DNA of 64,000 bases from Cellvibrio sp. 79 (GCA_003056245.1 MVDH01000001.1:94794-158793); one strand, 5' to 3'; positions 9,071 to 18,505 are shown, numbered from the stretch's first letter. The notes: a model not told the origin generated them from the sequence alone. Made by a program: numbers and translations.

Positions 9071-10435
9071 ATGAGTAATGTCGAAGCTATCCGTTTAATT
9101 AGACACATTGCCCTTGGAATCATGATGTCAATTGCAGCGATAGATGTAGTTGCGCAAAGCAGCAGTTCTTCATCATCATTCGCCGGTTATGGCATCAGTC
9201 CGGTATTGCCAAAGCCGGAGAAAAAAATTCTTCCAACAGTAAATGTTGCACCCGCTAAGGGCTGGCCAGAAAACGCCCGGCCAACCCCGACAGCAGGGAC
9301 AAGCGTAAATATTTTTGCGAAGGATTTGCAGCATCCGCGGTGGTTATATTTGTTACCCAATGGTGACGTTCTTGTTGCTGAAACCAATGCACCGCCACGG
9401 CCGGAAGATAACAAAGGCTTACGCGGCTGGTTTACGGGGTTGTTTATGAAGAAAGCCGGTTCAACAGGTGAAAGTGCCAATCGTATTACCTTGTTGCGTG
9501 ATACGGATAATGACGGCATTGCTGATTTTCGTTCGTCATTACTGGAAGGGTTGAACTCTCCTTTCGGCATTGCATTGGTGAGTGATGACGTGGCTGGCAG
9601 AAATGATTTGTATGTCGCCAATACCGATGCGATTGTGCATTTTGAATATAATTCAGGTGATACGAAAATAAATACACCAGGAACCCGCTTGGTGGATTTG
9701 CCTGCGGGTCCGATTAATCATCATTGGACTAAAAATATTATTGCAAGTATTGATGGCAAAACGTTATACGCAACAGTGGGCTCCAATAGTAATGTTGGCG
9801 AAGCGGGGATGGCTGCGGAGGAAGACCGTGCAGCAATATTGGCAATTGATATTCGCACTGGCAAGCACGAAATTTTTGCTTCCGGATTGCGTAATCCCAA
9901 TGGCCTTGCATGGCATCCGCACACTGGAGAACTATGGACCGTGGTAAATGAACGCGATGAATTAGGTAATGATCTGGTGCCTGACTATTTAACGTCGGTT
10001 AAACAGGGTGGATTTTACGGCTGGCCCTATAGTTATTTTGGGCAGCATGTTGATGAAAGAGTCAAACCACAACAACCGGAATTGGTGCGGCGTGCCATTG
10101 TGCCGGATTATGCATTAGGTGCGCATACGGCATCATTGGGGTTAGCGTGGTCTGCAGGTAACAGTTTGCCGCCGCAGTTCGCGCAGGGAATGTTTATCGG
10201 CCAACACGGTTCATGGAACCGTAAACCCCATAGTGGTTATAAAGTGATTTTTATTCCTTTCGAAAACGGTAAGCCTTCCGATGTGCCGCCTGTGGATGTT
10301 CTCAGTGGTTTTTTAAGTGAAGATGGCGATGCATATGGTCGCCCGGTTGGTGTCATTCTGGACAGCAAAGGCGCCTTGCTTGTTGCTGATGATGTTGGCA
10401 ATGTTATTTGGCGAGTAAGCTCCGTGTCACCTTGA
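9071..10435 (+). CDS. Secreted sorbosone-dehydrogenase-type beta-propeller oxidoreductase
   Basis: Protein of 454 residues with GAGGA upstream of ATG 9071. An N-terminal hydrophobic segment (about 13-29) is followed by a short poly-Ser stretch, so it is exported. Family signs are a [10 protein letters not shown] calcium-type loop, [42 protein letters not shown] and, near the end, [16 protein letters not shown]. These belong to the glucose/sorbosone dehydrogenase propellers, many of which bind PQQ; fungal AA12 pyranose dehydrogenases are relatives. Substrate not predictable. It stands alone, with a good terminator at 10485. A paralogue lies at 14217 and an LPMO at 17315, so an electron-donor role is possible. 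Confidence 0.88.
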   Translation: MSNVEAIRLIRHIALGIMMSIAAIDVVAQSSSSSSSFAGYGISPVLPKPEKKILPTVNVAPAKGWPENARPTPTAGTSVNIFAKDLQHPRWLYLLPNGDVLVAETNAPPRPEDNKGLRGWFTGLFMKKAGSTGESANRITLLRDTDNDGIADFRSSLLEGLNSPFGIALVSDDVAGRNDLYVANTDAIVHFEYNSGDTKINTPGTRLVDLPAGPINHHWTKNIIASIDGKTLYATVGSNSNVGEAGMAAEEDRAAILAIDIRTGKHEIFASGLRNPNGLAWHPHTGELWTVVNERDELGNDLVPDYLTSVKQGGFYGWPYSYFGQHVDERVKPQQPELVRRAIVPDYALGAHTASLGLAWSAGNSLPPQFAQGMFIGQHGSWNRKPHSGYKVIFIPFENGKPSDVPPVDVLSGFLSEDGDAYGRPVGVILDSKGALLVADDVGNVIWRVSSVSP

Positions 10436-10784
10436 TTGCTAATTATTTTTAATGGGTTTACTGAAACGAAATTTTTATACATTGAAAGCCGACAAAAGTC
10501 GGCTTTTATTTTTATAAGGCTTTATTTCTATCGCATTGAAATTTTTTCAAAAACGTAGAGTTTAATATCGAAAAAATAAATTTATTTGCAGTAGTCGCCC
10601 CTAATGCCATATTAAATTTATAAATGTCGTATGCGGGTTATTTTTGATGAACTAACAGATTTCCATTTGGTCATGATTATGTGACTTAAAAATCGCGTAT
10701 TAATCAGGCGTGTATGTTTGATTGTTTTTGAACTTTGAGCATCACAGCTTGAAACATAAACTGATAAATAGGAAAGGTGTTCTT
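10436..10784. other. Intergenic region with terminator then AT-rich leader
   Basis: Contains the terminator at 10485-10513, then about 270 bases of AT-rich DNA before the PRC-barrel gene. A purine-rich GGAAAGG lies just before the ATG at 10785. I found no other feature. Confidence 0.6.
10485..10513 (+). terminator. Intrinsic terminator
   Basis: Nine-bp stem AAAGCCGAC / GTCGGCTTT with an AAAA loop, followed by a T-rich tail, 50 bases after the sorbosone-dehydrogenase-type gene. Confidence 0.85.
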
Positions 10785-11216
10785 ATGAGCTATGAAACCC
10801 GTGATACTTATGGCATTTATAAAACCAATCTTGTTCGCGATGATAGTGCAGGTCCCGGACCGCGCTTGATGGGCGCGGATACCTTGATTGGGAACGATGT
10901 TTACAACCGCGCAGAAGAAGATCTTGGTGATATCAAGGAAATTATGCTTGATGTGGCTAGCGGTACTATTTCTTACGCTGTGTTGTCTTTTGGTTCATTC
11001 CTTGGCTTTGGCGAGAAATTATTTGCGGTGCCCTGGAGTGCATTGACGCTTGATACTATTAACAAGCGTTTCATTCTGGATATCGATAAACAGCGCCTGG
11101 AAAATGCGCCGGGTTTTGATAAGGATAATTGGCCTGATATGGCGGATGAGACTTGGGCGAGAAGCGTCCATAATTATTATGGAAGCCAATATCGGGATTT
11201 GAATATCAATAATTAA
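10785..11216 (+). CDS. PRC-barrel domain protein
   Basis: Protein of 143 residues; the start is the ATG at 10785 with GGAAAGG upstream. No signal peptide. The PRC-barrel pattern is clear: MGADTLIGNDVYNRAEEDLGDIKEIMLDVASGTISYAVLSFG, then LFAVPWSALTLD and FILDIDKQRLENAPGFDKDNWP. PRC-barrel proteins occur as small stress-related soluble proteins in many proteobacteria; their ligands are mostly unknown. It is monocistronic, ended by the hairpin at 11251. A stress or stationary-phase role is only an inference from relatives. Confidence 0.88.
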   Translation: MSYETRDTYGIYKTNLVRDDSAGPGPRLMGADTLIGNDVYNRAEEDLGDIKEIMLDVASGTISYAVLSFGSFLGFGEKLFAVPWSALTLDTINKRFILDIDKQRLENAPGFDKDNWPDMADETWARSVHNYYGSQYRDLNINN

Positions 11217-11250
11217 CGATAAAATATAAGCAGGATGCATTACTTTCCGC

Positions 11251-11289
11251 AAAAAATAAAGATGGATGTTTCCATCTTTATTTTTTTTG
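11251..11289 (+). terminator. Intrinsic terminator
   Basis: AAATAAAGATGGA and TCCATCTTTATTT form a long AT-rich stem with a small loop, followed by a run of T, 35 bases after the PRC-barrel gene. Confidence 0.8.
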
Positions 11290-11358
11290 CAATTTACTTT
11301 CATGCCGAGTCTGCCTCATATTATTACTTTCCTGCCTATATAATTAAGCAAGCCTTTA

Positions 11359-11601
11359 TTAAAGCATGACCCCATCAGCATAAATAACTCTCCCGAAACT
11401 GGTGATTTCAGAGATTTGATCGAGCATTCTTTCTGCTGACATTTCGGCATCTTGTTCGCAGCCAAAATTGGGATCAATAACCCACAATATGTGGGCAAGA
11501 CCATCTACGTTTTTTCGCTGATAACCAATAATTCCCGCATACCCCAAACGGTATTTCATTGCATCGGTCCAGGCGATGTGGTGTTCAAATTCCTTAACCA
11601 T
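11359..11601 (-). CDS. Small hypothetical protein
   Basis: Eighty codons from ATG 11601, preceded by GAGGG at a good distance. The residue composition is protein-like and it is soluble, with no signal peptide: it starts MVKEFEHHIAW and contains AHILWVIDPNFGCEQDAE and RMLDQISEITSFGRVIYADG. I do not recognise the family. It is flanked by terminators of convergent or upstream units (11251-11289 and 11876-11911), so it is a single-gene unit. A shifted frame at 11316-11504 overlaps it and is less convincing. Confidence 0.6.
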   Translation of the reverse strand: MVKEFEHHIAWTDAMKYRLGYAGIIGYQRKNVDGLAHILWVIDPNFGCEQDAEMSAERMLDQISEITSFGRVIYADGVML

Positions 11602-11921
11602 AATATGCGGCCCTCATTAATATTGCATTCATTCTCAGGCTTTAGAGGGCTATATAAGCGACTGGTTCAGGTATTTTTTAGCGTGATAATTTTTCAAACC
11701 GAAAATTCGTTTATCGTCTTGTCTATTCCAAAACGGTTATTTTGCGCGTCGCTAATCAACCACCAACAGACAGATGTTCTAGTTTGAATAATGGAAGGGG
11801 CGGTGTTGTTTGTTGAATTAATTTTATTGTCGTTTGGTACGGTGCTGTATTGCCGTAGAAATTATTTGCATGAATTAAAAAAGCAGTTATGAGCCAGCAG
11901 CTCATAACTGCATCATAAACA
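11602..11921. other. Intergenic region
   Basis: About 320 bases between the small hypothetical gene and the 3' end of the secreted protease gene. It holds the protease terminator (11876-11911) and presumably the promoter of the 80-residue gene. No open frame here looks coding. Confidence 0.6.
11876..11911 (-). terminator. Intrinsic terminator of the secreted protease gene
   Basis: Perfect 11 bp stem GCAGTTATGAG / CTCATAACTGC (11883-11893 and 11901-11911) with a 7-base loop. Read on the minus strand it is followed by six T. Confidence 0.88.
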
Positions 11922-13397
11922 TTATTGAATGAGTTCCACTTTGATTGAATGTACATTGTCATTCAATGCGCCTACATATGAAATGTCGGATGTATATTGC
12001 ACACCGGCACCGGAAAGATCGCTGCTGGTATAGAGCGTTACGCGATAGCCTGCGGGTACAGTTATCGATGACACACCCGAGTTAGCACTGTTTGGATCAA
12101 ACCAGGAACCGGGCGCGCCGCGTACCGTTAAATCGGACGGGCGATATTCACCTACATCCAGCTTGAGTGCCAAACCACCAAAATTCGCGTGCTCATAAAC
12201 AACAATTCCTTGCGTTGCAGGTAGTGGAGCTGGTTGTTCATTATAAAGTGCACCTTTTTCAACTGAATAGAAATACCATAGGTGGTCTACGTCATAACCT
12301 GTCCATTGCACCCAAATATTGTTGGTGTATTGTCCACTGCGAAGTAATTGATCCAATTGATCGACGCGAGAACTGCCTCCACCGGCATAATTAGCTTCAA
12401 TCCATTGCAGGAAGCTCGCTGCCACGCCGTAACCATTCGAATAGTGTTGTCCATAGCGATATTGCTGCAATGACCAGCCAATGTTACTCAAACCATATTC
12501 GTTTCGTACAAAATCGGCGATCCCTTCCGTTAACCAACCGGGAACATTTCCAAACGAATATCCCTGAATAATATGCATGCCTTCGTGCACCATAATATCG
12601 GTGTCGTGCGGGTTATTCAGCATCCATTGCCTTTGCACGGTGATGCGATCACCACCGGCGTAGGCGGGGGGATCAATATCGCGTATATCCAGATATACCG
12701 TTTGCGGTGCATTTTGATTAAAGCGTGCAAATAATTGCGGGTACACGGTGTGAAATGTGCACACCAAATTATTCAGGGTGTCATTGTTAAATGCACCTTC
12801 AACACTGACGACCAGATTAATATTGCTTTGGCATCCACTCACTGGCTGACCGGAAAAACGTAAATTATCAACAATGACGGCGTTGCTGGTGGTGGGCACA
12901 CTCAGCACCAGTTTAATCACCAGATCAGAATAATTTTGCTTCAATGCTGTTTCGATATTGGCGGGAATAGGGATGGTTAGTTTGTGAAAGGTATTTGCGG
13001 ATAAGTTCGACAGATTTGCAGAACCTACCCATGTGCTATAAAAACCGAGTGTTGGGCTTGAAACAGAAAGTTGAACTTGGCCCCAGGAAAATACTGCTGG
13101 AAGTTGAACATCAATTTCAAACTCCTGCGAAACATTTGACAATGTGGATAATGGCGCAGAACTTAATTGCACATAGGAAAAATTGCCAATGGCTATAGCA
13201 TTGTTTCCTTGTGAATGTACATTTGTACTCGCCACAGTTCCTGCATTAGCTGACCAATATTGAGTGGATTCAAAACCCAATATATCGGTTTGGGTTTGCG
13301 CTGTTACAACGGGTGTCAGGCCAGTTGTGAGCACTAAACCCAATAATGATTTTAATAATCGATTTTTTGAAAATAACTTGCGAATGGGGTAAATCAT
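11922..13397 (-). CDS. Secreted BSP-type HExxH metallopeptidase with beta/gamma-crystallin-like tail
   Basis: Protein of 491 residues. I chose ATG 13397 because GGAG lies 6 bases before it; an ATG at 13409 contains that site. Signal peptide about 1-34. Residues about 40-185 form a jelly-roll domain ending VIVDNLRF. The middle matches the basic secretory protein peptidase fold: VHEGMHIIQGYSFGNVPGWLTEGIADFVR holds H271-E-x-x-H275, a zinc site, and a downstream glutamate that could be the third ligand. The C-terminus (GIVVYEHANFGGLALKLDVGEY ...) is a crystallin-type Greek-key module. It is probably a secreted zinc protease; its target is unknown. Single gene with its own terminator. Confidence 0.82.
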   Translation of the reverse strand: MIYPIRKLFSKNRLLKSLLGLVLTTGLTPVVTAQTQTDILGFESTQYWSANAGTVASTNVHSQGNNAIAIGNFSYVQLSSAPLSTLSNVSQEFEIDVQLPAVFSWGQVQLSVSSPTLGFYSTWVGSANLSNLSANTFHKLTIPIPANIETALKQNYSDLVIKLVLSVPTTSNAVIVDNLRFSGQPVSGCQSNINLVVSVEGAFNNDTLNNLVCTFHTVYPQLFARFNQNAPQTVYLDIRDIDPPAYAGGDRITVQRQWMLNNPHDTDIMVHEGMHIIQGYSFGNVPGWLTEGIADFVRNEYGLSNIGWSLQQYRYGQHYSNGYGVAASFLQWIEANYAGGGSSRVDQLDQLLRSGQYTNNIWVQWTGYDVDHLWYFYSVEKGALYNEQPAPLPATQGIVVYEHANFGGLALKLDVGEYRPSDLTVRGAPGSWFDPNSANSGVSSITVPAGYRVTLYTSSDLSGAGVQYTSDISYVGALNDNVHSIKVELIQ

Positions 13398-13730
13398 ACC
13401 GCTCTCCATTGTTCACATATTAGTTACTAATAAGATATTAATTATGTGCCGTGCGCGGAGAAAACTCCGTTTAACGGGCGGGAGTGATAATCGGATAGCT
13501 GTGTGACAAAGAGAAGATTAAAAATAAGGTAATAAAAAATTTTGTCGGCTTAATTTGTGTGTGATGTATTTATTTTGAACTGTTTTTTTTCAAGTGTTTT
13601 TTTGCGCAGATGAGAATCACAAAAATACAAAATTTTACAAAGGTCACATTAATAAAAATCGGCAGGATTATTTGTGATGGGGATACGCAACTAAGCGGTG
13701 TAAATCGAGGAAAGATTGGACTAAAAGACG
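13398..13730. other. Intergenic region upstream of the secreted protease
   Basis: About 330 bases between two minus-strand genes, with very AT-rich poly-T and poly-A tracts. It should hold the protease promoter and the end of the DksA-like transcript. No hairpin with a T-run and no coding frame was evident. Confidence 0.55.
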
Positions 13731-13997
13731 TTATCGCAATTGACTATCTTTACTGCCCCGGCGATTGATTGGGGAGTAAATTGTCTCTTCCCTGTCATGT
13801 TCTTCCTGGCATTTCATGCACAAGCGAACACCGGGAATCGCTTTCCTGCGACCTTCCGGAATAGGCGCTTCGCACTCTTCACAATATGAAAGGCTTTCTC
13901 CTTCGGGAATACGACTACGTGCTTGTTGCACTGCATCTTCAATACTGGCGTCTATCTGATCCTGGACTGCGCCGTCACGTGTCCAACCACCGGCCAT
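13731..13997 (-). CDS. DksA/TraR-type C4 zinc-finger protein
   Basis: Protein of 88 residues, ATG 13997 with GAGGAT upstream. The four-cysteine finger is intact: YCEECEAPIPEGRRKAIPGVRLCMKC, the pattern of the short DksA/TraR proteins (YbiI-like), preceded by a short helical region (DGAVQDQIDASIEDAVQQAR). Long DksA proteins bind the RNA polymerase secondary channel with ppGpp; the short ones lack the long coiled coil, and their role is less clear. It is divergent from the dehydrogenase-PEBP fusion gene. Confidence 0.9.
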   Translation of the reverse strand: MAGGWTRDGAVQDQIDASIEDAVQQARSRIPEGESLSYCEECEAPIPEGRRKAIPGVRLCMKCQEEHDREETIYSPINRRGSKDSQLR

Positions 13998-14216
13998 AGG
14001 ATAATCCTCAATAAACTTAAATCTATTCGTGATAATTTATGAAAGGCTAGCACCTGTCATATAAATTGGGTTGCTGGCATGAATTAAAGTTCAACCCGAT
14101 TTTATTTAGGGGGAAAAGGTGAGAGCGGCGACGTATTTGCGGCAAGAGGGAATTTAACGTAGTGGCTTCCCTCAAAGAATTCTCTTCCCGTATCTCCCTT
14201 TATAAGGCGGTTGCTG

Positions 14217-16034
14217 ATGAAATATATTCCCTCTTTATTAATAGCATTCGGTGCCACAAGTCTTTTGGCGACGCAAACTTCTGCATTTGACCACGCGCAC
14301 AAAAATCCTCAGGAATCCCAAAGTGTTCGGATTGTCGGTCATGTATTGAAGCCTGAGCCGATAGCAAGTAAACATTTGCTAAAAAAATTAGCTGTACCCA
14401 AAGGTTTTGAAGTAAATGTTTTCGCTAAAAACCTAATTAACCCGCGCATGATTGCCGTTGCCGATAATGGTGTTGTGTATGTTACGCGCCGTGAAGTGGG
14501 CGATGTAATCAGGCTGGTTGATGCAAATAACGATGGTGTTGCTGAACAGCAGGATGTTGTCGCTAATCGCCCCGGTATGCACGGTATTGCGATTGCAGGC
14601 GATAAGGTTTTTCTCGCTACCGTTAATGATGTCTATTCCACTGGATTGGATGCGGACGGAAAATTCGGACCATTGATTCGTATTGTTGATGACTTGCCCG
14701 ATGGTGGCCAGCATCCGAACCGTACGCTTGCTGTCGGGCCAGATGGAAAATTATATGTATCAGTAGGGTCTACATGTAATGCTTGTGATGAAACCAATCC
14801 CGAAAGTGCAACTTTATTACAAATGAATATTGACGGTACCGGGCGAAAAATTTTTGCATCCGGCTTGCGTAATACTATCGGTTTTGATTTTGAGCCGGGA
14901 ACCGGTGAAATTTTCGGGATGGATCATGGAATTGATTGGCTCGGTGATAATGAACAATACGAAGAATTAAACCATCTTGTGAAGGGTAAACAATATGGCT
15001 GGCCGTATATTTACGGTGACGGAAAATTTAATCCGCAAGATGAACCACCTGGCGATATTACTTTGCAAGAGTGGGCGGCGCGAAGTGTTGATCCTTTAGG
15101 CTTTTACACGCCGCATGCGGCACCGATGCAAATGACATTTTATACCGGCACACAATTTCCGGCGGAGTATTACGGCGATGCATTTATTGCTATGCGCGGT
15201 TCGTGGAACAGGAAACCACCGGCGGGTTATGAGGTGGTGCGCATTCAATTTGCGGGTGGCAAGCCGGTTAAGTTTGAACCGTTTATGCAAGGATTCTTAT
15301 CGCGCAAAGGTGAACGCTGGGTTCATCACGGTAGAATTTCCGGACTTGCGCAAGCGAAAGACGGGGCTTTGTTAGTTGCAGATGACACTAATGGAATTAT
15401 TTATCGCATCGCTTATACAGGAACAAAAAAAAGGACGGAACCACTCGGTCCGCCAACAAATTCATTCAATGTTGATGTGCGTATTACCAATGCAGATTCT
15501 CCTCCTCCTGATGATGTGCATACTCAGAATCTAGCTATGCATTTGTTAAACGGTGCAGGCGTTACATTGGATATTTCATCTCCTGCATTTCAAGCAGGGG
15601 CTCCGATTCCTCCGTTATTTGCATTGGAGGGTGAAAATATTTCACCTCCACTAGTGTGGAGCAAAGGACCTGAAGGAACAAAAAGTTATGCAATTATTAT
15701 GGAAGATCCGGATGTAGCGCAGAATCCCCCATTCGTTCACTGGTTGTTATTTAACTTGCCGGCCGATGTAGTGAGTTTGCCACAAGGTATTCCGCCGCTG
15801 CCTGAGCTGGCAAAACCTGATGGTGCGTTACAAGGTAAAAATGATCGTGGTTCTATTGGATACATTGGTCCAAATCCCCCAACGCAAGATTCAGCTCATC
15901 ATTACTACTTTCAAATATTTGCACTGGATAAAAAATTAAATTTACCTGTCGGGACAACGCGTGAAGAATTGCTAGCGGCGATGCAAGGGCATGTATTGGC
16001 GAATGGTTTTATCATTGGCACCTATGATCGATAA
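14217..16034 (+). CDS. Secreted sorbosone-dehydrogenase-type propeller fused to a PEBP domain
   Basis: Protein of 605 residues starting at ATG 14217 (AAGGCGG upstream). Signal peptide about 1-23 (SLLIAFGATSLLATQTSA). Residues about 50-405 are a glucose/sorbosone-dehydrogenase beta-propeller: NPRMIAVADNGVVYVTRR, ASGLRNTIGFDFEPGTGE, MDHGIDWLGDNEQYEELN, QYGWPYIYGDG, AMRGSWNRKPPAGYEV and [16 protein letters not shown]. Residues about 440-605 are a YbhB/Raf-kinase-inhibitor-like PEBP domain: DISSPAFQAGAPIPPLFALE, ISPPLVWSKGPEGTKSYAIIMEDPD, FVHWLLFNLP and GYIGPNPP. Both modules look complete. The propeller may use PQQ; the PEBP part may bind a ligand or anion. The terminator at 16079 follows. Confidence 0.88.
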   Translation: MKYIPSLLIAFGATSLLATQTSAFDHAHKNPQESQSVRIVGHVLKPEPIASKHLLKKLAVPKGFEVNVFAKNLINPRMIAVADNGVVYVTRREVGDVIRLVDANNDGVAEQQDVVANRPGMHGIAIAGDKVFLATVNDVYSTGLDADGKFGPLIRIVDDLPDGGQHPNRTLAVGPDGKLYVSVGSTCNACDETNPESATLLQMNIDGTGRKIFASGLRNTIGFDFEPGTGEIFGMDHGIDWLGDNEQYEELNHLVKGKQYGWPYIYGDGKFNPQDEPPGDITLQEWAARSVDPLGFYTPHAAPMQMTFYTGTQFPAEYYGDAFIAMRGSWNRKPPAGYEVVRIQFAGGKPVKFEPFMQGFLSRKGERWVHHGRISGLAQAKDGALLVADDTNGIIYRIAYTGTKKRTEPLGPPTNSFNVDVRITNADSPPPDDVHTQNLAMHLLNGAGVTLDISSPAFQAGAPIPPLFALEGENISPPLVWSKGPEGTKSYAIIMEDPDVAQNPPFVHWLLFNLPADVVSLPQGIPPLPELAKPDGALQGKNDRGSIGYIGPNPPTQDSAHHYYFQIFALDKKLNLPVGTTREELLAAMQGHVLANGFIIGTYDR

Positions 16035-16078
16035 CATGATGATCGATAACCTGTAAAAAATTAAAATCAGAAATAAGA

Positions 16079-16105
16079 AACGGCAACTCGCGTTGCCGTT
16101 TTTTT
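16079..16105. terminator. Intrinsic terminator between convergent genes
   Basis: Nine-bp stem AACGGCAAC / GTTGCCGTT with a TCGC loop, followed by a T-run. It lies between the PEBP-fusion gene and the end of the LPMO gene. Confidence 0.85.
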
Positions 16106-16136
16106 GGTTATGTAAAATCCTTTTTGCCATTAATTT

Positions 16137-17315
16137 TTATTGGCAGCTGCGAACCAGAGCCCATGCATTAGTCCATGCCCAACCTGTGCCTGGTGCATAA
16201 GCTCCGCCTTGTGAACACCAGCCACTTACGGTGCAACGATATTCACTACCACCATTTTGTACCAGCGCATTATTCGCATAACTTGCGCCGCTAACGTACG
16301 CAGGTGATGTGCAATTACCGGTAGAAACAGATGATGATGAACGGGAGCTGCTGGTTGCTACAACCGATGAGTTTGCAACGCTGGAAGAAACGCTTGAACC
16401 ACCTTCGCTACATGCACCTAAATCCAACCAGTAGTTGTATTGGCCGGAAGTGAGTGCCGGGTCATTACCTTGCGTCCAATAGTTTGCAGAGTAGCGACGA
16501 TTATTGTGTTGAACTTGTTGTGGTGCTGTGTACGAGGTGTTTGCATTCCAGGTTGGTAAACCGGCGCAAGTATTATTGGAAATACTTGAGCTGGTGGTTG
16601 TTGTGCTTGAAGTCGTAGCGGTTGAAGAACTTGATACTGCTACTGAAGACGAACTGGTTGATGGACCGTAAACCACGTCGATACATTGATAGAAAGCTTC
16701 CGGTGCATCAGCGACGGGATCGCGTTGCCAAATACTAAAAACAATATGGCGACCAGTGCGTTGCGGTAAATTCACAACATGCGTGGATGTTTGTTCGCGA
16801 TCTGCAGGTGCTGATTGATGGATTTGTTCAAGGTCAGACCACTTCAATGGTGCTGCGCCTGGATTAAATCCTTGCTTGGTAATGTAATAGCGGAAGTATT
16901 TGGTTTTGTGTGCGGCAGTATTGGTCCAGATGAATGGACGTGGGCCTGCGCTAACGCTTGTTGCACCCCAATCATTACGGGCAAGGTTTAATCCGTTCAT
17001 GCTACCAATATTAGCGCCGCATAATTTGCCATCGGGAATCAGGTTTTGGTGATTGTCGTTAGCACCGCCAATACCAATTGATTGTGGTTCATATTGACTT
17101 GAATTACCGGCTGCAGAAGCAGCGACACACGCAGGAGAACTGCCGCCGCCTTGTGCTGATGTACACAGGAATGCACGGCTTTTGGGGCTGGAAACATAGC
17201 CGTGTGCACTCACTTCTACTGCGCTTATCAAAGCTGCAGCACCAAATAATGCAGACAAACCAAGTGCTTTAAATGATTGAACACGCGAAACGGGTTGATT
17301 ATTAGTTATGGCCAC
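16137..17315 (-). CDS. AA10 lytic polysaccharide monooxygenase with CBM5 and CBM73 (likely chitin-active)
   Basis: Protein of 392 residues from GTG 17315, which sits 5-6 bases after GGAGAG; an ATG at 17330 precedes that site and has none of its own. The signal peptide ends SA, and mature His1 (H38 here) begins HGYVSSPKSRAFLC. The second copper-brace histidine is in TNTAAHKTKYF (H136). The AA10 domain (about 38-215) closely follows C. japonicus LPMO10A. After a Ser/Thr linker comes a CBM5-like module (LPTWNANTSYTAPQQVQHNN, about 240-290), a second Ser linker, then a C-terminal CBM73 rich in Trp and Cys (about 335-392). It oxidatively cleaves crystalline polysaccharide, probably chitin. Single gene. 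Confidence 0.93.
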   Translation of the reverse strand: MAITNNQPVSRVQSFKALGLSALFGAAALISAVEVSAHGYVSSPKSRAFLCTSAQGGGSSPACVAASAAGNSSQYEPQSIGIGGANDNHQNLIPDGKLCGANIGSMNGLNLARNDWGATSVSAGPRPFIWTNTAAHKTKYFRYYITKQGFNPGAAPLKWSDLEQIHQSAPADREQTSTHVVNLPQRTGRHIVFSIWQRDPVADAPEAFYQCIDVVYGPSTSSSSVAVSSSSTATTSSTTTTSSSISNNTCAGLPTWNANTSYTAPQQVQHNNRRYSANYWTQGNDPALTSGQYNYWLDLGACSEGGSSVSSSVANSSVVATSSSRSSSSVSTGNCTSPAYVSGASYANNALVQNGGSEYRCTVSGWCSQGGAYAPGTGWAWTNAWALVRSCQ

Positions 17316-17693
17316 TTTCACTCTCCACATTTTTCAAAATGATGTGTTAATGGATTTGTCGATTGGCAAAAAAATTACCAAAAGAAATTGCAGTGTTGCG
17401 CGAATAATTATTTCATTGGTGTACTACAAGGTCATTGATGTAACACAAGTGAAATTTTCATTCGGACCATGAGTCTACGGTGCTCGAAATAAAACACCAG
17501 TCTGACTTTTCGCTTTTGCCGGTTTTTTGCGTTCGACTTTAGGAGGGAAAAAAACGCACCCGCGTGAATGAAATTTTATGTGCCACAAGAGGAGATAAGG
17601 TTCACAATGTTCTTGGTGGTGTGCACTCTGCTTTCTTCCGAACTTCCGGTTTTTGCGAGCATCACAGACAAGAGACCTGTTAGGAGGTGTGTT
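17316..17693. other. Intergenic region between LPMO and small protein genes
   Basis: About 380 bases between divergent genes, so both promoters are expected here. A weaker upstream start for the plus-strand gene exists at 17607, with a signal-like hydrophobic stretch, but AGGAGGTG before 17694 is far stronger. No hairpin or repeat stands out. Confidence 0.55.
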
Positions 17694-17945
17694 ATGTCAT
17701 CATCAATTCATTCCACTGAGCCTTCAGTGAATTTACCCACCCGTCACGAACATCATCTTGAGGATCGCCAAACGGGTGGAGATCAGACTGATGAACTCTT
17801 TATTAATAATCCTGATCACCCTTTAAAGGCGAAGGAGCGTGGTAATCAGGTGCAAGAGGTAGAGTATGTTGAAGGTCAGGATAATAAGCCTCGACAAAAC
17901 CCTGCCGAGCACATTCCCGATGATGTAAATAGCCGGCCACGGTAG
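17694..17945 (+). CDS. Small hydrophilic hypothetical protein
   Basis: Protein of 83 residues from ATG 17694, directly after a near-perfect AGGAGGTG ribosome site. It has no hydrophobic segment and is rich in Asp, Glu, Asn, Gln, His and Pro, so it is probably disordered and cytoplasmic. It contains HHLEDRQTGGDQTDELFINN and EYVEGQDNKPRQNPAEHIPDD. Family not recognised. The strong ribosome site argues that it is really translated. It lies alone, between the divergent LPMO gene and ppc. Confidence 0.6.
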   Translation: MSSSIHSTEPSVNLPTRHEHHLEDRQTGGDQTDELFINNPDHPLKAKERGNQVQEVEYVEGQDNKPRQNPAEHIPDDVNSRPR

Positions 17946-18505
17946 TGTTGGTTTAGACGCCCATGAATTGAACAGCTATGCGTGAGGCAGGCCATATCTA
18001 GGTGTGGAATGTTTACCAAAATGACATCCACAGAGTTATCCACAGGTTCTGTGGATGGTGTCTGCCATCCAGGGTTACACAAATATTTCACCTTTTTGGA
18101 GTAAAAAGAGGTGGGCACGCTATTTGCTCTTTCTTTATCAGCCCTTTTTAATCGGCGGTGGAGATTAACTCTCGATCAATGTGTGGTTGACGGGAATCTG
18201 ACGCCAGAGCGTTAATTTGCTCCCGGGAGGGAAGAAACGGCATTAAATTTACGATTTTTATCGTTTACGTGGGGTTGCATTGCTTCTGTGCGCTTGCATA
18301 GATCCTTGCACCTTTGTAATCTGCGCGGCCGCCCGAAAGCCCGAATAATCCTAATGATGTGAATAACGCTTTTAGGTTCGGGCCAATTGATAGTGATCCA
18401 ATCGTCATTTTCTACCCATTGGCCGGAGCGATGGCGTAGAATGCCGCCCGCTTTTGGTAATTCGCTTGTGCGTTTTTTAATCCCTCGATTTGTTGGAGAA
18501 GCCTA
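17946..18505. other. Intergenic region upstream of ppc
   Basis: 560 bases holding the DnaA-box dyad at 18025-18057 and, near 18437, TAGAAT followed by GCCGCCCGC, a plausible -10 for ppc, although I could not pair it with a good -35. GGAG precedes the ppc ATG. No coding frame looks real. Confidence 0.5.
18025..18057. promoter_or_regulatory. Inverted repeat containing a consensus DnaA box
   Basis: A perfect 10 bp inverted repeat, CATCCACAGA (18025-18034) and TCTGTGGATG (18048-18057), flanks a central TTATCCACA (18036-18044), which equals the consensus DnaA box. The arms are themselves DnaA-box-like. Seen directly; DnaA binding is inference. No dnaA, gyrB or AT-rich unwinding element is beside it, so it is not an obvious origin. 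Confidence 0.5.

Noticed and set aside
18025..18057. Replication origin
   Set aside because: Only three DnaA-like sites are present, with no AT-rich unwinding repeats and no dnaA, dnaN, gyrB or similar neighbours.
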